Positions 34,925 through 41,994 of a stretch of 64,000 nucleotides of DNA are shown here, in pieces. The stretch comes from DATFVJ01 sp963826515. Lineage in GTDB: Bacteria > Actinomycetota > Actinomycetes > Streptosporangiales > Streptosporangiaceae. The position numbers were made by a program, and so were the translations under genes. The stretch is from positions 1 to 64,000 of the forward strand of contig CAWGXI010000010.1 in assembly GCA_963826515.1 (NCBI GenBank). Reading direction: 5' to 3'. The notes under the pieces were generated by a model. That model was not told the origin of the DNA, searched no databases, and worked only from the letters and a program-made list of their open reading frames with translations. The stretch's first letter is position 1; the number at the start of each line of letters is the position of its first letter.

Positions 34925-36006
34925 GCTAGCCCCCTATGCTGCCCGTCGGCTGCCGGTTGGACGGCGCGTTGGATGGCCGGTTGCGCGGCGGGCCGGGTGG
35001 CCCGGCGGGCGGGCGAGCCACCCGTGACGACGGCTGCTTGGGCGCCTGCGGTAGGTGATGCAGCCGGTGATTCTCCTGGTCTCGGGCTCGCGGCCCCCAC
35101 GTGCGACCGGCTTACTGACGGGCTCGGTGACGGGCTCGGTGACGGCGCGGGCGGTAGCACAGAGTCGCGCGGGTTGTGCCGCGGCGCCACGATGACAACA
35201 CCGACCACATCCAGCGCCGTGAACTGCACGAACGGGCGCACGATAGCCGTGCGGGTCAGCGAACCCGGCGTGCTCTCCAGCTGGCTGACGGTGCCGATGG
35301 GGACGCCGGGCACGTAGGGATGACCACCCACCGAACCGAGCGTGACGAGCCGCTGGCCAGCCTGGAGGACCGCATTAGCGTCGAGTAGCTCCACCCGCAG
35401 CCCGCCCTGGGCGGACAGGCTCTTGCCTGTGCCCTGCACCACCCCGATCTCCTGCGTGCCCTCGAGCCTGCTGCCGACCGCGGAAGAAGCGTCCGTGGCG
35501 AGCAGCACCGTACTTGTGTCAGGGGCCGCCTGGATCACCCTGCCGACCAGGCCCGCCTCGTTGAGTACGGTCTGATCGGCCCTGACCCCGTCCCTGGTAC
35601 CCGCGTCGATGGTGACCGTGTCCTCATAGCCTTGGCCAATCCCGATCACGTGGGCCGCGGCCAGCCGGTAGCCTCCCCGCCCTCCGAGCTGCAACAGCCG
35701 GTTGAGCTCGGCGGCATCGGTCTTGTTGAGCTGCGCCGCACTAAGCTCGGCACGCAGCTGCTGATCTTCCTGTTCCAGTGCCTGGATCTTGCGCCGCGCC
35801 GACGGCGCACCGGCGACCGCCTCGAAGAATCCGGTGACCGGCCGGGTGATGTCGGCGGTGACCCGCTCGACCGGCCCGAAGAACTCAGCGGATGTGCCGC
35901 GCAGACTGCCGACCGCTCCGAAGCCGCGGTGATCGAGCGTGATGAGCCCGATGGCGACGACTAGCAGCACGCCGAGGACAAGCCGCGTCCGCCGGGTGTC
36001 GTGCAC
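34921..36006 (-). CDS. mreC: Rod shape-determining protein MreC
   Basis: 361 residues, GTG 36006. Single N-terminal membrane helix (RLVLGVLLVVAIGLITLD), coiled coil at about 68-105 (ARRKIQALEQEDQQLRAELS), and the MreC beta domains (AAHVIGIGQGYEDTVTIDAG, RLVTLGSVGGHPYVPGVPIG). The C-terminal 85 residues are Pro/Ser/Ala-rich (PSPSPSPSVS), repeat-like and extracytoplasmic. It links MreB filaments to the wall synthases. Thirty-two bases from mreB, overlapping mreD. Confidence 0.94.
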   Translation of the reverse strand: MHDTRRTRLVLGVLLVVAIGLITLDHRGFGAVGSLRGTSAEFFGPVERVTADITRPVTGFFEAVAGAPSARRKIQALEQEDQQLRAELSAAQLNKTDAAELNRLLQLGGRGGYRLAAAHVIGIGQGYEDTVTIDAGTRDGVRADQTVLNEAGLVGRVIQAAPDTSTVLLATDASSAVGSRLEGTQEIGVVQGTGKSLSAQGGLRVELLDANAVLQAGQRLVTLGSVGGHPYVPGVPIGTVSQLESTPGSLTRTAIVRPFVQFTALDVVGVVIVAPRHNPRDSVLPPAPSPSPSPSPSVSRSHVGAASPRPGESPAASPTAGAQAAVVTGGSPARRATRPAAQPAIQRAVQPAADGQHRGLA

Positions 36007-36038
36007 TCAGCCACCCCCAAATTGTCGTCGGCGTGTGG

Positions 36039-37070
36039 CTAGCGGCGCGTCTCCGGCACGAGCACCTGCTGCAGGGCGTCAAAGTCCTCGACGCACTTGC
36101 CGGTCCCGAGCACAACAGAGTCCAGCGGATTGTCGGCGAGATGGATCGGCATCCCTGTCTCCTCTCGCAGCCGCTCATCCATGCCTCGCAGCAGCGCGCC
36201 GCCACCGGTCAGCGCGATCCCGCGGTCCATGACGTCACCGGCAAGCTCGGGCGGGCACTTGTCCAGCGTGGTTTTGACGGCATCCACGATGGTGGCCACC
36301 GGTTCCTCGATCGCGTGCCTTACCTCCTCGGCAGAGATCACGATGGTCTTCGGCAACCCGCTCACCAGATCCCTGCCGCGAATCTCCGCGTGCGGCTCAT
36401 CGGGCGAGGGGTACGCGGAGCCGATCGCCATCTTGATCTCCTCGGCTGTCCGCTCGCCGAGCATCAGCGAATACTCCTTCTTCGCGAATGTAATGATGGC
36501 CTGATCGAGTTCGTCGCCGCCGACCCGGATGGATTGTGACGTGACGATCCCGCCAAGTGAGATCACCGCGACCTCCGTGGTCCCGCCGCCCACGTCGACG
36601 ACCATGTTCCCGGTGGGCTCGTACACCGGGAGACCGGCGCCGATTGCCGCCGCCATCGGCTCCTCGATGATGTAAACGCGGCGGGCGCCCGCCTGGTGCC
36701 CGGCCTCCTTGACTGCGCTCTGTTCCACCCCGGTGATGCCGCTCGGCACGGCGACCACCAGCCGCGGTTTGGCCAGGTGCCTACGGCGGTGAACCTTCTG
36801 GATGAAATACCGCAGCATCCGCTCGGTCACGTCGAAATCGGCAATAACGCCGTCCTTCAGCGGCCGGACCGCGACGATGTTGCCAGGTGTCCGGCCGATC
36901 ATTCGTTTTGCCTCAACGCCGACCGCGACGATCTTGCCGCTGTTGGTATTAAGCGCGACGACAGAAGGCTCGTTCAGCACGATCCCGCGTCCGCGCACGT
37001 AGACCAGGGTGTTCGCGGTGCCGAGGTCGACCGCCATGTCACGGCCAAGGAACGCCAGCGTGTTGCTCAT
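36039..37070 (-). CDS. mreB: Rod shape-determining protein MreB
   Basis: 343 residues from ATG 37070. Actin-fold signatures: DMAVDLGTANTLVYVRGRGI, VAVPSGITGVEQSAVKEAG, MVVDVGGGTTEVAVISLGGI, ALTGGGALLRGMDERL. It polymerises at the membrane; in Streptomyces it acts mainly in sporulation wall thickening. Full length and well conserved. A 15-bp repeat array starts 32 bp upstream of the start codon, between ndk and mreB, so it lies in the leader or promoter of the mre operon. Confidence 0.96.
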   Translation of the reverse strand: MSNTLAFLGRDMAVDLGTANTLVYVRGRGIVLNEPSVVALNTNSGKIVAVGVEAKRMIGRTPGNIVAVRPLKDGVIADFDVTERMLRYFIQKVHRRRHLAKPRLVVAVPSGITGVEQSAVKEAGHQAGARRVYIIEEPMAAAIGAGLPVYEPTGNMVVDVGGGTTEVAVISLGGIVTSQSIRVGGDELDQAIITFAKKEYSLMLGERTAEEIKMAIGSAYPSPDEPHAEIRGRDLVSGLPKTIVISAEEVRHAIEEPVATIVDAVKTTLDKCPPELAGDVMDRGIALTGGGALLRGMDERLREETGMPIHLADNPLDSVVLGTGKCVEDFDALQQVLVPETRR

Positions 37071-37102
37071 GAGAGACGAGAGCCTTCCCAGACAATACTC
37101 TG

Positions 37103-37222
37103 CTTTGATGTGCCGAGCTTTGATGTGCCGAGCTTTGATGTGCCGAGCTTTGATGTGCCGAGCTTTGATGTGCCGAGCTTTGATGTGCCGAGCTTTGATG
37201 TGCCGAGCTTTGATGTGCCGAT
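37103..37222. repeat. 15-bp tandem array, 8 copies, in the mreB leader
   Basis: Unit GCTTTGATGTGCCGA repeated eight times with no change between 37103 and 37222. AT-richer than the other arrays. Located between ndk (ends 37292) and mreB (starts 37070); not in a supported coding frame, yet the period is 15. No other element was recognised in the gap. Confidence 0.92.
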
Positions 37223-37291
37223 TTCCTTCAATGCCGTTGCCGCGCGCGGCGAACGCGGCAGCGTGTCATTCATCGACACGCGCGAAACGGG

Positions 37292-37702
37292 TTAAACAAG
37301 CTCCGGAAAGAAGATCTTGATTTCCCGTTCTGCAGAGTCGGGCGAATCCGAGCCGTGCACGATGTTCTGTTGCACCTCGAGCCCATGGTCGCCCCGAATA
37401 GTACCTGGCGTTGCCTTGACCGGATCGGTCGCCCCCGCGAGAGCGCGCACGGCCTCGATGGCCCGCGGGCCCTGCACGACCATCGCGACAAGGGGCGCAG
37501 AGGTGATGAACTCCACAAGCGAGCCGAAAAACGGCTTGTCCGTGTGCTCGGCGTAGTGCGCTCGTGCCGCATCCGGATCAAGCATCCGTAGCTCCATCGC
37601 CACGATCTGCAAGCCTTTGCGTTCAATACGGGAGATAACGTCACCAATCAGGCCGCGCTGTACACCATCAGGCTTGATCAGGACAAGGGTGCGTGCGGAC
37701 AA
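37292..37702 (-). CDS. ndk: Nucleoside diphosphate kinase
   Basis: 136 residues, ATG 37702. Opens ARTLVLIKPDGVQRGLIGDV; the active-site histidine lies in NIVHGSDSPDSAEREIKIFF. It transfers the gamma phosphate between nucleoside triphosphates and diphosphates through a phospho-His. Family length is normal. Between DUF4233 and mreB, as in Streptomyces. Confidence 0.97.
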   Translation of the reverse strand: MSARTLVLIKPDGVQRGLIGDVISRIERKGLQIVAMELRMLDPDAARAHYAEHTDKPFFGSLVEFITSAPLVAMVVQGPRAIEAVRALAGATDPVKATPGTIRGDHGLEVQQNIVHGSDSPDSAEREIKIFFPELV

Positions 37703-38024
37703 AGATTCACCTCGTCGGGACTTGCTTGGATTGATCAGCTAAGCAAATCGAATAGCTCTGCGTCCGGAGCTTACCCGGACGATCGGGTGCCGACGCAGGC
37801 ACGGCACGCCCGGCCGGCCGGCGCGGGCGCGACCGCCGCAGGGCCGCAGCGCCGGCCCGCCGGTGCAGGCGCGACCGGTGCAGGCGCGACCGGTGCAGGC
37901 GCGACCGGTGCAGGGCCGCGGCGGTCGCGCCTGCCGCGGGTAGCAGCGCAAGCCCCATGTCACAGCACGCCACATCGGTCAGGGCCTGAGGCCGCTGCCG
38001 CCCTCCCTTGCAGGCCGCGCCCGC
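37703..38024. other. Gap between DUF4233 and ndk with a 15-bp array
   Basis: Contains about 3.7 copies of CGGTGCAGGCGCGAC (37861-37915), preceded by a looser GC-rich region (GGCCGGCCGGCGCGGGCG). No gene recognised; it should hold the ndk promoter. The open frames here are arg/ala-rich repeat products. Confidence 0.7.
37861..37915. repeat. 15-bp tandem array, about 4 copies, upstream of ndk
   Basis: CGGTGCAGGCGCGAC at 37861, 37876 and 37891, with a partial copy at 37906. Intergenic. Confidence 0.85.
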
Positions 38025-38348
38025 TCAGTTCGTCAGGCGGTGCTCGACGCGGTAGCCGAGCCACATGCCGATGACCCACAGGGCGGCGAAGACCGCGCCG
38101 AGGAAGTACATCACGGGCACCACGACGCCAAAGACGATCACCGCTGCCTGCAAGACGGTGCCTGCCACATAGGGCCAACGTCCCCACCGCCCGACCAAGC
38201 CTGCCAGCAGCACCGCGGTCAGCGCGGCCGCCGCGCCCACGCTTCCGGCAAGCGCGGGGCGAGCATGCCCGATCACGATGGCAACGGGGATCGCGAGCAA
38301 GATGACGATCGCCTCGAGCACAAGGACCGTGGCACATAGCCGCCGCAT
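38025..38348 (-). CDS. DUF4233 membrane protein
   Basis: 107 residues, ATG 38348. Four hydrophobic segments (ATVLVLEAIVILLAIPVAI, AAAALTAVLLAGLVGRWG, AGTVLQAAVIVFGVVVPVMY, GAVFAALWVIGMWLGYRV). Matches the small actinobacterial DUF4233 proteins encoded between folC and ndk. Function unknown; the constant neighbourhood suggests a housekeeping role. Forty-two bases downstream of folC. Confidence 0.88.
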   Translation of the reverse strand: MRRLCATVLVLEAIVILLAIPVAIVIGHARPALAGSVGAAAALTAVLLAGLVGRWGRWPYVAGTVLQAAVIVFGVVVPVMYFLGAVFAALWVIGMWLGYRVEHRLTN

Positions 38349-38390
38349 CGCGATCCTCAGCCAGCGTGGTCGCGGTCAGCCTGGCCCCGG

Positions 38391-39953
38391 TCAGCCTGGC
38401 CCCGTCGGCTCCGCCTGGCCCCGGTCCGCCTGGCCCCGGTCCGCCTGGCCCCGGTCCGCCTGGCCCCGGTCCGCCTGGCCCCGGTCCGCCTGGCCCCGGT
38501 CCGCCTGGCCCCGGTCCGCCCGGCCCCGGTCAGGCATCGCGGCCGGCCTTGTCAGCAACAGCCGCGCCTCGCCCGCCGTCGCCACCGATCCGATAATGAG
38601 TACGCCCGCGCTGCCTGGCGCCGCCCCGCCGCCGGAGCTTTCAGCTGCCGCCTCTGCCGCGTCGGCGAGGCTGGCCGCGATGTCGATGGCGTCGTCAAGC
38701 CGGTTAGCGGCCCGAACGCGCTCTGGACCGAAGATCTCGATGGCGAGTTCGGCGAGCGCGGGTACGTCCATGGCGCGTGCGCCGGAGTTACGGGTGACCA
38801 CGACGGCGGCAAGGGCAGGCTCGAGCTCTTCCAGAATGCCTGGCACATCCTTGTCCGCGCTGACCGCGAGCACGCCGAACAGAGGGGCGAACGCGAACGA
38901 CTCCTCCACCGCGGCCACCGTCGCGGCCATCCCAGCGGGGTTGTGCGCCGCGTCGACAAGCACGGTCGGACTGCGCCTGACCACCTCCAGACGGCCGGGG
39001 GAAGTCATCTGGGCGAACGCCTCGCGTACGAGCGCCGCGTCGAGCGTGCCTCCGGTGTCTCCGACTGGCTGGATGCCCTCGGGCGGCAGCGTGCCCGCGG
39101 GTACTCCGGCGAACGCTTCGACGGCGGCGAGTGCGCACGCTGCGTTGCTGGCCTGATGCGCGCCGAACAGTGGCAGAAACAGGTCGTCGTATTCCCCGCG
39201 CAGTCCGCGGAGAGCCAGCCGCTGGCCGCCGAGCGCCACGTCCCTTTGCAGGACCCCGAATTCGAACCCCTCACGCGCCACGCTGGCACCCGTCTCTGCG
39301 GCCCGGCGCAGCAGCACCTCGGCCGCCTCCACCGGCTGCTGCGCGAGGACAGCCACCGCGCCTGGCTTGATGATCCCGGCCTTCTCTGCCGCTATCAACT
39401 CGAACGTGTCGCCCAGGTAGCGCGTGTGATCCATGGAGATGGGGGTGACGACAGCGACGGTTCCGTCCGCGACATTGGTCGCATCCCAGGTACCGCCCAT
39501 GCCCACCTCGATCACGGCCACGTCCACCGGAGCGTCCGCGAACACCGCGAACGCCATCGCGGTGAGCACCTCGAAGAAGGAAAGCGGCGGATCACCGTTC
39601 GAGTCCGCAAGCTGCACGTAAGGCAGCACCTCAGCGTATGCGGTCACGAACCGCTCCTCGCTGAGCGGCTCCCCGTCTACGCTGATCCGTTCCCGCATTG
39701 AGGTCAGATGAGGGCTGGTGTACCTGCCGGTGCGCAGGCCCCGCGCGCGCAGCAGCGCGTCGATCATGTTCGCGGTCGACGTCTTGCCGTTGGTCCCTGT
39801 CACGTGGATGACGGCATACGACTGCTGCGGCGAGCCAAGCAGTTCCATGAGTGCCTGCATGCGGTCGAGTGAGGGATCGATCTCCCACTCGACGCCCCTG
39901 GCGCGGATCGCCGCCTCGGCGTCGGCGAGACTGGCAGGCTGGTCCGAGGTCAC
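38391..39953 (-). CDS. folC: Dihydrofolate synthase/folylpolyglutamate synthase with repeat tail
   Basis: 520 residues from ATG 39953. Mur-ligase fold: P-loop HVTGTNGKTSTANMIDALL at about 49, GRYTSPHLTSMRERISVDG, VGMGGTWDATNVADG, TPISMDHTRYLGDT, and ligand-binding VLVDAAHNPAGMAATV. It adds glutamate to dihydropteroate and to folates. The catalytic protein ends near residue 465; the remaining 55 residues are mostly (ADRGQ)n encoded by a 15-bp array. A second array lies 17 bp upstream of the start codon. Divergent from the second FolC-like gene at 40174. Confidence 0.93.
   Translation of the reverse strand: MTSDQPASLADAEAAIRARGVEWEIDPSLDRMQALMELLGSPQQSYAVIHVTGTNGKTSTANMIDALLRARGLRTGRYTSPHLTSMRERISVDGEPLSEERFVTAYAEVLPYVQLADSNGDPPLSFFEVLTAMAFAVFADAPVDVAVIEVGMGGTWDATNVADGTVAVVTPISMDHTRYLGDTFELIAAEKAGIIKPGAVAVLAQQPVEAAEVLLRRAAETGASVAREGFEFGVLQRDVALGGQRLALRGLRGEYDDLFLPLFGAHQASNAACALAAVEAFAGVPAGTLPPEGIQPVGDTGGTLDAALVREAFAQMTSPGRLEVVRRSPTVLVDAAHNPAGMAATVAAVEESFAFAPLFGVLAVSADKDVPGILEELEPALAAVVVTRNSGARAMDVPALAELAIEIFGPERVRAANRLDDAIDIAASLADAAEAAAESSGGGAAPGSAGVLIIGSVATAGEARLLLTRPAAMPDRGRADRGQADRGQADRGQADRGQADRGQADRGQADRGQAEPTGPG
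38411..38530. repeat. 15-bp tandem array, 8 copies, in the folC 3' end
   Basis: Unit CCGCCTGGCCCCGGT, seven identical copies and one with a single change, continuing into looser copies toward 38380. Encodes (ADRGQ)n at the C-terminus of FolC. Confidence 0.92.
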
Positions 39954-39970
39954 CGCACCGCGTACCTATT

Positions 39971-40030
39971 GGGGGCGCCGGACCTGGGGGCGCCGGACCT
40001 GGGGGCGCCGGACCTGGGGGCGCCGGACCT
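39971..40030. repeat. 15-bp tandem array, 4 copies, in the folC leader
   Basis: GGGGGCGCCGGACCT at 39971, 39986, 40001 and 40016, identical. It lies 17 bp upstream of the folC start, within the 220-bp divergent promoter region shared with the gene at 40174. Confidence 0.9.
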
Positions 40031-40173
40031 GGTGGGGGCTCGGCGGGCGGAGTCGGTCACGTGCGAAGCCTACTCGGGGCTGCCGTGCTCCCATGCTCCC
40101 TGGGCAGCACGTGGCGCGGCAGATACGCTTGGCTGGCTTTGCCTGCGCGCCGGGATCCAGCTTGCGGGGTGTG

Positions 40174-41994
40174 ATGACGCCAGACAGCTTCTTCCTCTCC
40201 GAATGGCATGCGCGCCGGCCGGGTGAGCGGCGTAGCCTGCCGCGGGCGCGGAGCCTCGCCGCTGCGCTCGGCCTCCTCGAGCAGGCCAGGCCCGTGCTGA
40301 GCGTGGTTGGCTCCAAGGGCAAGGGCACGACGGCCATTTGCGCGTCCGCTTTCCTGGCAGCGGCGGGGTGCCGGGTGGTGACAGTGACGAGCCCGGGGTA
40401 CCGGCGCGCCGAGGAACGCATCCGCGTCGACGGCCAAGCGATCTCGCCAGCGGCGCTGCTCGAACTCGCGGACCGGTTGCGCGCGGCACTCGGCCCCGGT
40501 GCTCCAGGAGGCGACCGCGGCGGAGCCGACAGCGGAGCCGACCGGCCCGCAGCTGGCCGCGGGGCAACCGACGGCTATCTCGCGCCGACTGGCCTGTTCA
40601 CGCTCGCCGGGATGCTGCACGCACGGGACGTGGCCGCCGACGTGACCGTCCTCGAGGCGGGCATGGGCGGAATCTCCGACGAGATCAGTCTCTTCACGCC
40701 GACCATCGCCGCGCTGACGCCCATCTTCGCCGAGCATGTGGGCGTATTGGGCGACACACCGGCGGAGATAGCGTGGGAGAAGGCTGGGATCGTGGCTCCG
40801 TCGACTCGTGCTGTGCTGACGCTCCCCCAGACCGGCGACGTGGCGCGGGAAATCGCGGAGACGGTCAGGAGGCGGTCCGCCGGCCGGGTGCGGGTCGAGG
40901 TGGTGGATTCTGGCAGCGCGGCAATAACGGCGGCGCTTCTCCCGGCCGGCCTGAGCGCGAGCAATGCCGTACTCGGCTGCGCCGCCGCGGCGCGGCTCCT
41001 GGAAGTACTTGGCCGCCCGCGACCGGCGCGCACCGAGCTCGCCGCGGTCCTTGGCTCGCTCCGGCTACCTGGCCGCCTATCACGGCACCAGCTGCCTGGA
41101 TCAGCCACCGAGCTGATTGTCGACTCGGCGATCAACCGAGCCGGAATCGCTGCGGCCCTTGCAGTCGCGGCCCGCTGGTGGCCCGGGATCGATCATGTAC
41201 TGCTATGCCTGCCAGATCACAAGGACGTACCTGGAGCGATCGGCGAACTCGCCGGGCTGCCTGTGACGTTCGTGCGGCTGCCGGACGAACGCCTGAGGTT
41301 CACGCATCCACTGCCGGCCGGCTGGACAACCATCGACGCGGCGGACCTGACCCGCGATCTTGTGGCTGGCCTCGGTCATAGGGTCCTCGCGCTCGGCACG
41401 GTGTATTTCACTGGTAGGGTCCTGGACCTCGTGGACGCCGACACCGAGCGGTTGTTCGCCTGCTTATTCCTTGCTGTGCCCGGCAGGGTAACGCAGTGTG
41501 ACGCCAGCGCCGTCGGCTCCGGGTCATCATCGTTCATGATCCCCGATCGTGTTAACTTACCTGCGCTATTTGCTGGCGGATTAACACAGTTGCGGATCAT
41601 GGCGGTGGTGGCGTCATGCCGCGCGGAGAAACGGGGGCGCGTCGTCACGCCGCGCGCAGGAACGGGGGGTAGCGCCGCGCGCAGAAACCAGAGCCCGTCA
41701 CGCCGCACGCACAAACCGGAACCCGTCACGCCGCACGCACAAACCGGAACCCGTCACGCCGCACGCACAAACCGGAACCCGTCACGCCGCACGCACAAAC
41801 CGGAACCCGTCACGCCGCACGCACAGACCGGGTCCGTCACGGCGGACCGGACGGCACGAGGTAGGCACGGACCCGCGCGCGTCACGCCGTGGGCAAGGAC
41901 CCCAGTGCGGCCTCAATGCGGGCGATCTCCGCCGCTGCCGCGGCGAGCCGCTCGCGGGTTGCCGCCACGACGGCCGGCGGCGCCTTGGCGGTGA
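40174..41994 (+). CDS. Second Mur-ligase/FolC-like protein with an anomalous repeat-coded tail
   Basis: From ATG 40174 the first 430 residues are a FolC/Mur-ligase paralogue: P-loop VVGSKGKGTTAICASAFL, TVTSPGYRRAEERIRVDGQA, LEAGMGGISDEISLFTPT, ELIVDSAINRAGIAAALAVA, LLCLPDHKDVPGAIGEL. The loop (GSKGKGTT in place of GTNGKGST) and the lack of the AHNP motif (SAINRAG instead) suggest an altered substrate. The family-like part ends near 41460. With no stop, the frame runs on for about 170 residues through the 28-bp array and 113 bp into the convergent valS 3' end. Whether that tail is translated is unknown. Divergent from the true folC; function not assignable beyond ATP-dependent ligase. Confidence 0.75.
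   Translation: MTPDSFFLSEWHARRPGERRSLPRARSLAAALGLLEQARPVLSVVGSKGKGTTAICASAFLAAAGCRVVTVTSPGYRRAEERIRVDGQAISPAALLELADRLRAALGPGAPGGDRGGADSGADRPAAGRGATDGYLAPTGLFTLAGMLHARDVAADVTVLEAGMGGISDEISLFTPTIAALTPIFAEHVGVLGDTPAEIAWEKAGIVAPSTRAVLTLPQTGDVAREIAETVRRRSAGRVRVEVVDSGSAAITAALLPAGLSASNAVLGCAAAARLLEVLGRPRPARTELAAVLGSLRLPGRLSRHQLPGSATELIVDSAINRAGIAAALAVAARWWPGIDHVLLCLPDHKDVPGAIGELAGLPVTFVRLPDERLRFTHPLPAGWTTIDAADLTRDLVAGLGHRVLALGTVYFTGRVLDLVDADTERLFACLFLAVPGRVTQCDASAVGSGSSSFMIPDRVNLPALFAGGLTQLRIMAVVASCRAEKRGRVVTPRAGTGGSAARRNQSPSRRTHKPEPVTPHAQTGTRHAARTNRNPSRRTHKPEPVTPHAQTGSVTADRTARGRHGPARVTPWARTPVRPQCGRSPPLPRRAARGLPPRRPAAPWR
41694..41833. repeat. 28-bp tandem array, 5 copies, between the Mur-ligase paralogue and valS
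   Basis: Unit CCCGTCACGCCGCACGCACA plus AACCGGAA; copies at 41694, 41722, 41750, 41778 and 41806 (last diverged). Contiguous with no spacers, so not a CRISPR. Lies about 50 bp downstream of the valS stop and inside the open frame of the convergent gene. Confidence 0.88.

Noticed and set aside
41694..41833. Five 28-bp repeats resembling a CRISPR repeat length
   Set aside because: Copies are directly adjacent with no spacers, and no cas genes are present.
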